In this document: positions 8,415 through 17,478 of the stretch, one piece after another
How the letters are laid out: every line of letters begins with the position of its first letter
How positions within the stretch are numbered: position 1 is the stretch's first letter
Source: Desulfobacteraceae bacterium
Lineage (GTDB): Bacteria; Desulfobacterota; Desulfobacteria; Desulfobacterales; Desulfosalsimonadaceae
Assembly: GCA_011390415.1 (NCBI GenBank)
Contig: JAABSL010000033.1
Coordinates: 1 to 35,715, forward strand
DNA length: 35,715 nt
Direction: 5' to 3'
Made by a program: the position numbers and the translations under genes
Notes under the pieces: model-generated
Database searches by the model: none
Told to the model about the DNA's origin: nothing
Seen by the model: the letters and a program-made list of their open reading frames with translations, nothing else

Positions 8415-10670
8415 TTAAAAACTTCCCCCCATGGAAAACTCCCAGCGTCCGGAACCTTCCCCGGGCAGCGGATCAATAATATAACCCCGCTCAAGACGCA
8501 ACGGCCCCATCGGGGAATACCACCGGATCCCGAACCCGTAGCTGTCCCGAAGGCCGCTGACCGATTCCCCTTCATCCGCCCAGGCATTGCCCGCATCATA
8601 GAATACCAGACCAACCAGCCCGCTTTCTTTGATAATCGGAAAAAGGAATTCAACATTAAACTGAAGAAATTCCGTACCGCCGATTTCAATGTCCTCATTA
8701 ATCACCGGACTGATATCCCGCCAGTCAAACCCCCGGACGGAATTAATGCCGCCCAGATAAAACCGCTCGTAATCCGGCAGAAACTTATTCGAATTTTCTT
8801 CAATAAATCCGCCTTCGGCATGAAGGAATCCCACGGTTCCCCAAAATAATGGGAAATACCATCCGGTCTCGGCCGTTACTTTGGCAAATCCGATATTCCC
8901 GCCCAATCCGGCGTATTTAAGGGTAATGCTGTGCCGGGAACCTTCCGACGGATTAAACTGCCGGTTTCGGGAATCATAGACTGCACTCAGCGACACGCTG
9001 CTTTCTTCGTTTTTACCCTCAAAGATATAGGGGGACGCTTCCGGAGAAATATCCGTAATATCACTTCGATCATAGGCATATTTAACATACCCCCGCGTAT
9101 AATCAAACAGCGGATATCCGAAACGCAACGCACCGCCCGTGCTTTCCCGATCGTAATTGTCATAGTCGCGTTCCATTTTATAAGCATCCACACCGGCTGA
9201 CAGGGGAATGTCAAACAGCCAGGGTTCGGTAAACCCAAAAGTATATTGCCGGGAGGTGCCGCCGGTCTGAACAGCCAGTTCCAGAATCTGTCCCCGTCCC
9301 AGAAAGTTGCGTTCCGAAACCGATGCCATCACGTATAATTTATCCACGGCACTGTAACCGCCGCCAAAGGTAAAGGTGCCGGTGGGCTTTTCAACGACTT
9401 CGATGTCCAGTATCATCTGATCTTCTGCCGACCCTTTTCGGGGATTGACCTTGACATCTTCAAAATAATCCAGCCGAAAAAGATCGGCCACGCTTCTTTT
9501 TAAGCGTTTGCTGCTGTACAGCTCCTGTTCATAGACCTTTAATTCCCGGCGGATCACTTTGTCCCGGGTTTTGGTATTCCCATGGATATTGATTCTTTCA
9601 AAGTAAACCGGATCATTTTTAGCAATATGAAAGGTGATATCGATGGTTAAACTTTCAGGATCGGTTTTGATTTCCGGGAAAACATCTGCATGGGCATACC
9701 CTTTATCCGCATAGATGTCCGTCAGCGCGAGCACATCCTGGCGGATGGCATCCCGGTTGTAGTAGGGTTCTTCGTCTACTTTGACATGGGTAATGAGTTC
9801 TTCTTCGGGCACAATAAAATCCCCGGCCAAATCAACCTGCCCCATCTTAAAGCGGGGGCCTTCATTGATCTTTATCAGAATATAAATCCATTCCCCCCGG
9901 TATTCGATCTCCGGTTCACCGACTCTGGCTTCCGCATATCCGTTGTTGTGATAAAAAGCGGTCAGCTGATAGATATCCTGCTGCAGTTCTTCACGATTCA
10001 GATCTCCGGAAGAGGTGAGCCAGGAAAAAAAACCCTTTTCATCTGTTTCCATCAACTTTTTCAATGTTTTTGAATCATAAGCGCTGTTTCCGTCAAAAGT
10101 AATCGTTTTGATCCGAACCTTCTTGCCTTCTTCTATTTCAAACGCCAGATTCGCCTGATTGTTTTCCAACGGATCGATCTTGTATGATACCTTTACGTTA
10201 TGATAATTTTTGTCTTTGTACAAGGACTCAATAATTTTAATATTGCGGCGAACTTTAAAGATATTTAAAATCGAACCGCTGCTGATATCGACATTTTCCT
10301 TGAGTTTCTCGTCATCCACGGCCGTATTTCCGGAAAATTGGATTTCACGAAGCGTGGGTTTTTCCTGGACAATGAAAATGACGGTATTCCCTTCCGGCGA
10401 TTTATCAACTTCCACCCGGACATCGTCAAACCACCCCATATTATAGATGGCCTCAAGGTCTTCGGAAAGCAATGCCTCGTCCAACGCGTCACCGGCTTTT
10501 GACCGGGTCACCCGCAAAATGGCATCGTCTTCGATGCGCTGATTGCCCTGCACCTGCACCTGACCAATCAACGCCGTGGCTTCAGTTTGCGCAACCGCAA
10601 TATTGCCGGTCAACAACACCAGAATTATCATCAGCATCCCGCACTTTTGCATGCGCTTATCATTTTTCAT
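8415..10670 (-). CDS. bamA: Outer membrane protein assembly factor BamA
   Basis: Signal peptide, POTRA repeats (VQGNQRIEDDAILR, ITFDGNSAYDSK, INIHGNTKTRDKVIRRE), GGINSVRGFDWRDISP, C-terminal beta-signal WEFSMGGSF. Confidence 0.96.
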   Translation of the reverse strand: MKNDKRMQKCGMLMIILVLLTGNIAVAQTEATALIGQVQVQGNQRIEDDAILRVTRSKAGDALDEALLSEDLEAIYNMGWFDDVRVEVDKSPEGNTVIFIVQEKPTLREIQFSGNTAVDDEKLKENVDISSGSILNIFKVRRNIKIIESLYKDKNYHNVKVSYKIDPLENNQANLAFEIEEGKKVRIKTITFDGNSAYDSKTLKKLMETDEKGFFSWLTSSGDLNREELQQDIYQLTAFYHNNGYAEARVGEPEIEYRGEWIYILIKINEGPRFKMGQVDLAGDFIVPEEELITHVKVDEEPYYNRDAIRQDVLALTDIYADKGYAHADVFPEIKTDPESLTIDITFHIAKNDPVYFERINIHGNTKTRDKVIRRELKVYEQELYSSKRLKRSVADLFRLDYFEDVKVNPRKGSAEDQMILDIEVVEKPTGTFTFGGGYSAVDKLYVMASVSERNFLGRGQILELAVQTGGTSRQYTFGFTEPWLFDIPLSAGVDAYKMERDYDNYDRESTGGALRFGYPLFDYTRGYVKYAYDRSDITDISPEASPYIFEGKNEESSVSLSAVYDSRNRQFNPSEGSRHSITLKYAGLGGNIGFAKVTAETGWYFPLFWGTVGFLHAEGGFIEENSNKFLPDYERFYLGGINSVRGFDWRDISPVINEDIEIGGTEFLQFNVEFLFPIIKESGLVGLVFYDAGNAWADEGESVSGLRDSYGFGIRWYSPMGPLRLERGYIIDPLPGEGSGRWEFSMGGSF

Positions 10671-11428
10671 TCAATCTCGACCAGCTTCCCTTCCACCAGA
10701 GTCATCTGTCTGTTCATGTACTCTGCGAGTTGCATATTATGTGTCACCGTGATTATCGTCATATTGAATTCTTCGTTGAGTTCAAACAGCAAATCATGCA
10801 CCTGTTTACTATTTTTCTTATCCAGATTTCCCGTGGGTTCATCCGCCAGCAGTATGGCCGGATTCAGAACCAGTGCCCGGGCCAGGGCCACCCGCTGCTG
10901 TTCGCCGCCGGAAAGATCGCTGACCCGGTGATTCAGTCTGTCTTTCAGCCCCACCCGGATCAGAATCGCTTCTGCTTTTTGCCGGATATCGTCAGATTTT
11001 AATCCTTTAATCAGCCCCGGCATCATCACGTTTTCAAGTGCGGAAAACTCCGACAGCAGATAATGAAACTGGAAGACAAATCCCATGGTTTTGTTTCTGA
11101 AATCCGCCAGCTTTTTTTTGTCAAATTCAAACACATCGGCATTTTTATATGCCAATGTGCCGCTGTCCGGCCGGTCCAGGGTGCCGAGGATATGCAGCAG
11201 CGTTGACTTGCCGATGCCGGATTCACCGACAATCGCGATGGTTTCACCGGAAAAAATATCTGCCGACAAATCACTCAGCACATCAATTTTTGCGCCGTTA
11301 TTCCGGTAACTCTTATTGATATCAACCAACGACAGCAATGGCGGGGTATCTTGCCGCTGCATGCCTTTTTCCGGCAATCCCGGATGATTGTTTTTTCCCG
11401 GTCGGTTAACCATACCGCAGCGCCTCAA
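10667..11428 (-). CDS. lolD: Lipoprotein-releasing system ATP-binding protein LolD
   Basis: Walker A GESGIGKST, signature LSGGEQQRVALARAL, Walker B ILLADEPTGNLD; adjacent to LolC/E-type permease. ATGA overlap with the bamA start. Confidence 0.92.
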   Translation of the reverse strand: MRRCGMVNRPGKNNHPGLPEKGMQRQDTPPLLSLVDINKSYRNNGAKIDVLSDLSADIFSGETIAIVGESGIGKSTLLHILGTLDRPDSGTLAYKNADVFEFDKKKLADFRNKTMGFVFQFHYLLSEFSALENVMMPGLIKGLKSDDIRQKAEAILIRVGLKDRLNHRVSDLSGGEQQRVALARALVLNPAILLADEPTGNLDKKNSKQVHDLLFELNEEFNMTIITVTHNMQLAEYMNRQMTLVEGKLVEIE

Positions 11429-12641
11429 CAGGATTGAGCTTTGATGCCTTGTAGGCAGGATAAAGCGTGGAGATAAAACAGATGCTCATTGCAGCGGCAA
11501 TGATGAAAAAAACATCCAAAAACTCCAGCTGCACCGGCAGGCTGGTAAAATAATACACCTCTCCCGGCAGTTCGATGAATTTATAATGCTTTAAAAGAAT
11601 GCATCCCAAAATGCCCAGTATCACCCCGATGGCCGTGCCGATAAACCCGATGACCGAGCCTTTAAAAACAAAAATTTTCCATATGCTTCGGTCGGTGGCC
11701 CCCATGGCTTTCAAGATGGCAATATCCTGGGTTTTCCCCATCACCATCATAATCAGGGTGCTGGCAATATTAAACGCCGCCACCATAATAATCAGCGTCA
11801 GAATCACAAACATGGCCTTTTTTTCCAGTTTTAAGGCTGAAAAAAAATTCTGATTCATCCGCATCCAGTCTGTGGTCCAGTACGGGAAGCCCAAATCTGC
11901 CAGAATTGATTGCGAAATTGTATCGGCACGATAGATTTCATCCACACGAACGCCGATACCGGAAACCGAATCTCCGATTTTAATCAGCTGCTGGGCGGTT
12001 TTTAAATGGATAAACGCCAGAGAAGAATCATATTCATAAAAACCGGACTCAAAAATCCCGGTGACTTCAAAGCGTTTCATTGTCGGCATATGACCAATGG
12101 GCGAGATCATCCCCTTGGGTGAAATCAGGTAAATGGTCTCTCCTTCCGCCGCGCCGATGGTCATGGCAAGTTCCTTGCCTAAAACAATACCCGGCGGCTG
12201 CGTACCGGAATCCGTGGTGGTCTGGGGCCTTATTTTTTTAATTAACGATGCTTTATCATATCCCTTGATGGGGCTTCCGTCTGTATCGGGATCAATTCCT
12301 CTTAAAACGGATCCGGATATTCCGGTAGACGAACGCAGCATCACCTGAGAATAGACAAACGGAGCGGCGGATTGGACACCGGGCCTGGATTTCACCTGCT
12401 CAATGACGCGGTTATAATCTGAAATCGTGCCGCCATGCCGGCGAATAATCACATGGGATTCCACACCGAGAATCTGGGATGTAAAATAGGATTCCGCCCC
12501 GGACATCACGGCAATCACAATAATCAGCGCCATCACCCCGACCGTCACGCCGGCCATGGAAAGAAACGTGATAAATGAGATAAAGGCCTGCTTATGCTTG
12601 GACCTGAGATACCGGCCGCCTATAAAATATTCAAAAGACAT
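11406..12641 (-). CDS. lolC: Lipoprotein-releasing ABC transporter permease, LolC/LolE family
   Basis: FEYFIGGRYLRSKHKQAFISFITFLSMAGVTVGVMALIIVIAVMSG N-terminus and FtsX-like C-terminal TM domain (LIIMVAAFNIASTLIMMVMGKTQDIAILKAMGA). Confidence 0.92.
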   Translation of the reverse strand: MSFEYFIGGRYLRSKHKQAFISFITFLSMAGVTVGVMALIIVIAVMSGAESYFTSQILGVESHVIIRRHGGTISDYNRVIEQVKSRPGVQSAAPFVYSQVMLRSSTGISGSVLRGIDPDTDGSPIKGYDKASLIKKIRPQTTTDSGTQPPGIVLGKELAMTIGAAEGETIYLISPKGMISPIGHMPTMKRFEVTGIFESGFYEYDSSLAFIHLKTAQQLIKIGDSVSGIGVRVDEIYRADTISQSILADLGFPYWTTDWMRMNQNFFSALKLEKKAMFVILTLIIMVAAFNIASTLIMMVMGKTQDIAILKAMGATDRSIWKIFVFKGSVIGFIGTAIGVILGILGCILLKHYKFIELPGEVYYFTSLPVQLEFLDVFFIIAAAMSICFISTLYPAYKASKLNPVEALRYG

Positions 12642-12673
12642 CAGTTAATCCGCATCTGAACTTCTTCGTTTCT

Positions 12674-14164
12674 TTAATTCTCCACCGGCTTCATATGGGG
12701 AAATAAAATAACATCCCGTATGGAAGCGGAATCCGTCAGGAGCATGGCCAACCGGTCAATACCGATGCCTTCGCCGGCCGTGGGCGGCATGCCGTATTCC
12801 AGCGCCCGGATATAGTCTTCATCAATGATTTGCGGGGTTTCATCCCCGGCTTCCTTGTTCTCCAGCTGATTTAAAAACCGGTTTTTCTGGTCTTCCGGAT
12901 CATTTAACTCGGAAAACCCGTTGGCGATTTCTCTTCCGGCAATAAACAGCTCAAACCGATCCGTGAGATCCGGATTTTCCCTGTTGCGCCGGGAGAGCGG
13001 TGACACTTCCACCGGATATCCCGTAATAAATGTGGGCTGGATTAATTCGGGTTCCACAAGTACATCAAATATCTTGGTCAGTATTTTGCCGATGCCCATG
13101 GTATCCATATCCCGAGCCCCAAAGGAAACGCCTTTTTCCAGCGCAAAATTGATCAGTTCCTGTTTTTGGTTAAATAAAGCAGGATCCACGCCGGCGATCT
13201 TTTCCAATGATTCCAGCAGAGTAATGCGCTGCCAGGTCCCGCTGAAACGAATCGCCTCGCCCTGATATTCAAAATCCATGGCCCCGGTAATATTAAGGGC
13301 CAGGGACTGAAACATTGCTTCGGTTAAATTCATGAGATCTTCATAGGTGGCATATGCCTGATAGAACTCAAGCATGGTAAACTCCGGATTGTGCTGAGTG
13401 GAAATGCCTTCGTTCCTGAAACTCCGGTTAATTTCAAAGACCCTTTCAAATCCGCCGGCCACCAGCCTTTTTAAATAGAGCTCAGGCGCAATGCGTAAAA
13501 AAAGATCCATGCCCAGAGAATTATGATATGTTTTAAACGGTTTTGCATCCGCACCGCCGGGTAACGGCTGCATCATCGGGGTCTCTACCTCCAAAAAATC
13601 CCGATCCGCCAGAAACATGCGGATCGCCTGCACCAGCCGGCTCCTTTTGACAAACAACTCCCGGACATCGGCGTTCATGATCAGATCCAGATATCGCTGG
13701 CGGTAGCGTTTTTCAGGGTCCTTGAGCCCGTGAAACTTTTCCGGCAGCGGACGGGTGGCCTTGGCAACCAATTTCAAAGAATTTGCCAGAAGCGACCACT
13801 CTCCTGTTTTTGTCTGAAACAGGGTGCCGGTCATTCCGGCAAAATCTCCGATATCCATCTTCTTAAACAAGGCATAGGCATCTTCTCCCACTTTGTCCGT
13901 GCGGATATATGCCTGGAGCTGGCCGCTCCGGTCCCGAAACCGGATAAAGGCCGATTTGCCAAACCGGTTCACCGCCATAATGCGACCGGCCACGGAAAAA
14001 GAAGCATCTGCTTCAATTTCTCCGGATTCATTTTCCAGCAACTGCTTAATATCGCCGATGGTATGCGTCACCTTAAAGTCATTGGGAAAGAGCGCAACCC
14101 CGGATTCTGTTAATAATTGATTTTTTTCTCTTCTCGTTTCAATGACATCATTTTTTTGACTCAT
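12674..14164 (-). CDS. lysS: Lysyl-tRNA synthetase, class II
   Basis: FRNEGISTQHNPEFTMLEFYQAYA, KRLVAGGFERVFEI, GEGIGIDRLAMLLTDSASIRDVILFPHMKP class II LysRS motifs. Confidence 0.97.
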   Translation of the reverse strand: MSQKNDVIETRREKNQLLTESGVALFPNDFKVTHTIGDIKQLLENESGEIEADASFSVAGRIMAVNRFGKSAFIRFRDRSGQLQAYIRTDKVGEDAYALFKKMDIGDFAGMTGTLFQTKTGEWSLLANSLKLVAKATRPLPEKFHGLKDPEKRYRQRYLDLIMNADVRELFVKRSRLVQAIRMFLADRDFLEVETPMMQPLPGGADAKPFKTYHNSLGMDLFLRIAPELYLKRLVAGGFERVFEINRSFRNEGISTQHNPEFTMLEFYQAYATYEDLMNLTEAMFQSLALNITGAMDFEYQGEAIRFSGTWQRITLLESLEKIAGVDPALFNQKQELINFALEKGVSFGARDMDTMGIGKILTKIFDVLVEPELIQPTFITGYPVEVSPLSRRNRENPDLTDRFELFIAGREIANGFSELNDPEDQKNRFLNQLENKEAGDETPQIIDEDYIRALEYGMPPTAGEGIGIDRLAMLLTDSASIRDVILFPHMKPVEN

Positions 14165-14209
14165 CTTCTTATCCGCATTTTTCTCAAATATTTATCGTAT
14201 GAAAAAATA

Positions 14210-14244
14210 ATGTACCAAAACAGAGCATCTCTGATCCGGTACAT
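14210..14244 (-). terminator. Candidate intrinsic terminator or attenuator upstream of lysS (nested hairpin then T-rich run on the minus strand)
   Basis: Minus strand: ATGTACC-GGAT-CAGAG-ATG-CTCTG-TTTT-GGTACAT followed by TATTTTTTC. Outer 7-bp and inner 5-bp arms are both perfect complements. Confidence 0.55.
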
Positions 14245-14444
14245 AACGTTAACCTGAGTTAAGCATTTAATGAATATTCATCCGGTTGGCTATCCCATTT
14301 ACCGTCTGCTGTCAAGGTTAACTTAGGCGGCATCCTCAGACGTTTTCCGGGCCGGCACTTTACGACCGGACTGGAAGTGAATCAGCAGGGCGGGGAACCC
14401 GGTTGAGCGATTGTCCGGGTGGCTTCAAATGAAAAACACCCGGC

Positions 14445-15746
14445 TCAGGAAGGCATCTCCCGGGGCAGCTGTATATTGAAGGTGGTTCCTTTGCCCGGCG
14501 CACTCTCAACGTCTATAAATCCATTATATGAGGTAATAATCCGTTGGACGATGGATAAGCCCAGGCCGGTGCCTTTGGGTTTTGCGGTAAAAAACGGATC
14601 AAAGATTGTTTTTATGGTTTCTTCCGTCATCCCGCACCCGTTGTCGGTTATACGAATGCTGGCATGATTTTTATCCGGAGCAGACATTTTAATGTGGATA
14701 TGTCCTTCGGTTTCAATGGCTTCATCCGCATTTAACAAAAGATTCCACAGAACCTGCCGCAAATGCTCCGGGTCAATTTTAATAAATATTGCCGGAGCCA
14801 GTTCGTAAGTGACCTCGATCCTTCTGCTGCGCCGGTTATCCGCCATAAACACTTTAATGATTTCGTTGAGCGCAACATTTAAATCGACAATTCTGGTCTG
14901 ACCGGGCTGGGGTTTTGCAAACATCAAAAAATCGTTTACAAGGGCACTGAGGCGATCGGCCTCCCGCAAAATAATATCCATCAACCGGTCCCGATCCGGA
15001 TCATAGGGTATATCTTCTCTTAAAAACTGAATGGATCCGGATAATGAGGCCAAAGGATTTTTAATTTCATGAGCCAGACCGGATGCCATTTCACCGATGG
15101 CGGCCAGCTTTTCAACCCGCTTTACCTGCTCTTCCATGGCCCACATGCCTTTTTTCGCCCGCCGTTCCTGTTCGGAAAGGAACCCGCTCAAAAACGCGAC
15201 GCCAAAGCATGCGGCAATGGTGATCAACAGCTTATACAGCACGTAGTTCCAGTTATAATTCTTAAAAATAAACCCGGCTTCAATGCCTACCGGATAAATA
15301 ACCCCCTGAAATTCAAGTGCGATCAACACCCCATATTGAACGCAGGCGCAGAAGGCGATAAACATGCCGCCGGTTCTGGAAAGCACCATGCTGGCGTAAA
15401 TGATCACCACAAGATATAAAAATGAAAAGATACTTGAAAAACTGCCGGTAACAAAAATGATGCCGGTAATTATCAGGGTATCGATGAAAATCTGAACATA
15501 CCCGAAGCGCACCAGATGATAAAGCCGGGGCAGAATCACGGAATACAGAGATGAAAGGATCAGCAACCCGACAGCTATCGAGTTGATGAATATCAGCGGC
15601 TTGCTGAAAAAGGTCAGATTTCCATGCACCCCGATGAGAACCGCGGATCCGAACAGCACCGCGGCAAAAAGCCCTCGAAAAAATATCAGCCATTTTAATT
15701 TCCGATATTGATCCAGCCGCGGCTTATTTTGAAGATCGATTTTCAA
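14445..15746 (-). CDS. Membrane-anchored sensor histidine kinase, PilS-like/NtrB-like
   Basis: Multiple N-terminal TM segments, H-box LAHEIKNPLASLSGSIQFL, N-box LWNLLLNADEAIE, GTGLGLSIVQRII; adjacent to pilC. Confidence 0.85.
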   Translation of the reverse strand: MKIDLQNKPRLDQYRKLKWLIFFRGLFAAVLFGSAVLIGVHGNLTFFSKPLIFINSIAVGLLILSSLYSVILPRLYHLVRFGYVQIFIDTLIITGIIFVTGSFSSIFSFLYLVVIIYASMVLSRTGGMFIAFCACVQYGVLIALEFQGVIYPVGIEAGFIFKNYNWNYVLYKLLITIAACFGVAFLSGFLSEQERRAKKGMWAMEEQVKRVEKLAAIGEMASGLAHEIKNPLASLSGSIQFLREDIPYDPDRDRLMDIILREADRLSALVNDFLMFAKPQPGQTRIVDLNVALNEIIKVFMADNRRSRRIEVTYELAPAIFIKIDPEHLRQVLWNLLLNADEAIETEGHIHIKMSAPDKNHASIRITDNGCGMTEETIKTIFDPFFTAKPKGTGLGLSIVQRIITSYNGFIDVESAPGKGTTFNIQLPREMPS

Positions 15747-15758
15747 CGGGCATTGACT

Positions 15759-16964
15759 CTAAAGACTGCCGGCCATCTGAAATATGGGAAGATACATGGA
15801 AATAACCAGGCCGCCGATGACAACCCCGAGAAAAACCAGCATAAACGGCTCAATCATGGCAGTCATATTTTCCACTGCCTGGTCCACTTCTTCATCATAA
15901 AAGTCGGCGATTTTTTCCATCATCGCATCAATGGCGCCAGTGGATTCGCCGACCGCAATCATTGAGCAGACCATGGGCGGAAACACCCCGCTTTCCGCCA
16001 AGGGATCTGCGATGGTCCGGCCTTCGGCAATCCCTGACCGCACATTGTAAATCGCTTTTTCAATGGTTTTATTTCCTGCGGTTTTTGCAACAATATCGAG
16101 TGCTTCCAGAATTGCCACCCCGCTGGAGAGCATGGTTCCCATGGTACGCGTAAATTTGGACACCGCCACCTTGCGGATCAGCACACCGACTACCGGCATT
16201 TTAAGCAAAAGATCGTCAACCAGTGCCCGGCCTTTTTCTGTTTTATAAAACCGTTTGAACGCAAACATGAATAAAACCACCGCACCGATAATATATAAAA
16301 TCCGTGACTGAACAAACCGGCTCATGGCGACGACTGCCTGGGTGGGGGCGGGCAAAGCAGATCCAAAAGATTCAAACATTTCTTCAAACACCGGGATTAC
16401 GAACACCAGAATGACGGCAACAACGCCCACTGCAATGCACAGCGTTACGATGGGATAGGTCATGGCACCCTTTACCTGGGCTTTAAGTTTGGCCGCCTTT
16501 TCCATATATGCGGAAACCCGTCGTAAAATCACATCCAGAATACCGCCGGCTTCACCGGCTGCCACCATATTCACAAACAGGTTGTCAAAATGATCCGGAT
16601 ATTTTTTCAGGGCTTCTGCCAGCGTTTGCCCGCTTTCCACGGATTCCTTGATATCCTTGAGCATTTTCTTAAAGGTCACATTATCCTGCTGCGCCTGAAG
16701 GATGTCCAGGCACTGGATAATCGGCAGACCGGCATCGATCATGGTTGAAAACTGGCGACAGAAGATAATGATATCATGCTGAACCACCTTGGGCTGCATG
16801 AACGAAACATTCTCAAACAGATCTTTTGGTTTTTTCTTTACTTTATCAGGTGTTATGCCCTGCCTGGAAAGATTATTGCGAACCTCCTGATCGTTGGCTG
16901 CCTCCATTTCCCCTTTACGGATCTGATTATTTCTTCCCCGACCTTCCCACACAAAAACCGGCAT
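15759..16964 (-). CDS. pilC: Type IV pilus/type II secretion inner membrane platform protein PilC/GspF
   Basis: MPVFVWEGRGRNNQIRKGEMEA, FCRQFSTMIDAGLPIIQCLDIL, AGEAGGILDVILRRVSAYMEKAAKLKAQVKGAMTYPIV, IEPFMLVFLGVVIGGLVISMYLPIF; SD AGGAGGA directly upstream. Confidence 0.93.
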   Translation of the reverse strand: MPVFVWEGRGRNNQIRKGEMEAANDQEVRNNLSRQGITPDKVKKKPKDLFENVSFMQPKVVQHDIIIFCRQFSTMIDAGLPIIQCLDILQAQQDNVTFKKMLKDIKESVESGQTLAEALKKYPDHFDNLFVNMVAAGEAGGILDVILRRVSAYMEKAAKLKAQVKGAMTYPIVTLCIAVGVVAVILVFVIPVFEEMFESFGSALPAPTQAVVAMSRFVQSRILYIIGAVVLFMFAFKRFYKTEKGRALVDDLLLKMPVVGVLIRKVAVSKFTRTMGTMLSSGVAILEALDIVAKTAGNKTIEKAIYNVRSGIAEGRTIADPLAESGVFPPMVCSMIAVGESTGAIDAMMEKIADFYDEEVDQAVENMTAMIEPFMLVFLGVVIGGLVISMYLPIFQMAGSL

Positions 16965-17097
16965 ATTTCCTCCTTTGCTGATTTGTCAGCATGATCAGCA
17001 ACCACCTAAAATAAATCCCATACGACACACGATCGACACATTCAGCGACTTGCGCAACTCACAAATACAAATATCACTTGATGATAGCGACAAACAG

Positions 17098-17139
17098 GAT
17101 ATGGTATCCTGAATTATCGACTAAGATTAGTACCATATC
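17098..17139. promoter_or_regulatory. Inverted repeat GATATGGTA-N24-TACCATATC in the divergent pilC / DHH-CBS-PAP intergenic region
   Basis: Perfect 9-bp arms at 17098-17106 and 17131-17139, in an AT-rich 514-bp divergent intergenic region. Confidence 0.4.
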
Positions 17140-17478
17140 ATTAATAATAAGACAAATTCTTTTAATTTTTTTGAGCATATTAATTTGCGCTTCCCCAGGG
17201 CTGCTTCAACATAGCCATAACCTTTTTATATGATTTAAGATAAATGCATTATCAAATAAAAAAAACAATAAAACGCGGGCGCAAACTGCGAAATAAATAT
17301 TCAACAGTGCAAAATCATAATAATGACGAATAAAATAAAGGAACTTGTTTGCTCAATTTCTTTTTTTTTGCTACCTCTTTTGAAAACATCTTAACAATCA
17401 ACATCGCAATATCTTTCCTAAGTTGAGCGTTTCAAAATTTGAAAAAATTTTTTTCATATTAAATCCAGGATCGGGCAT

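Noticed and set aside
14259-14333. 24-codon minus-strand ORF MPPKLTLTADGKWDSQPDEYSLNA in the lysS upstream region
   Set aside because: Plausible-looking peptide but very short, with no properly spaced SD and overlapping strong dyads; not supportable as a gene from sequence alone.
16965-17478. Sigma54 (-24/-12) promoter for pilC
   Set aside because: No TGGC-N8-TTGCA-like element with correct spacing was recognised on the minus strand.
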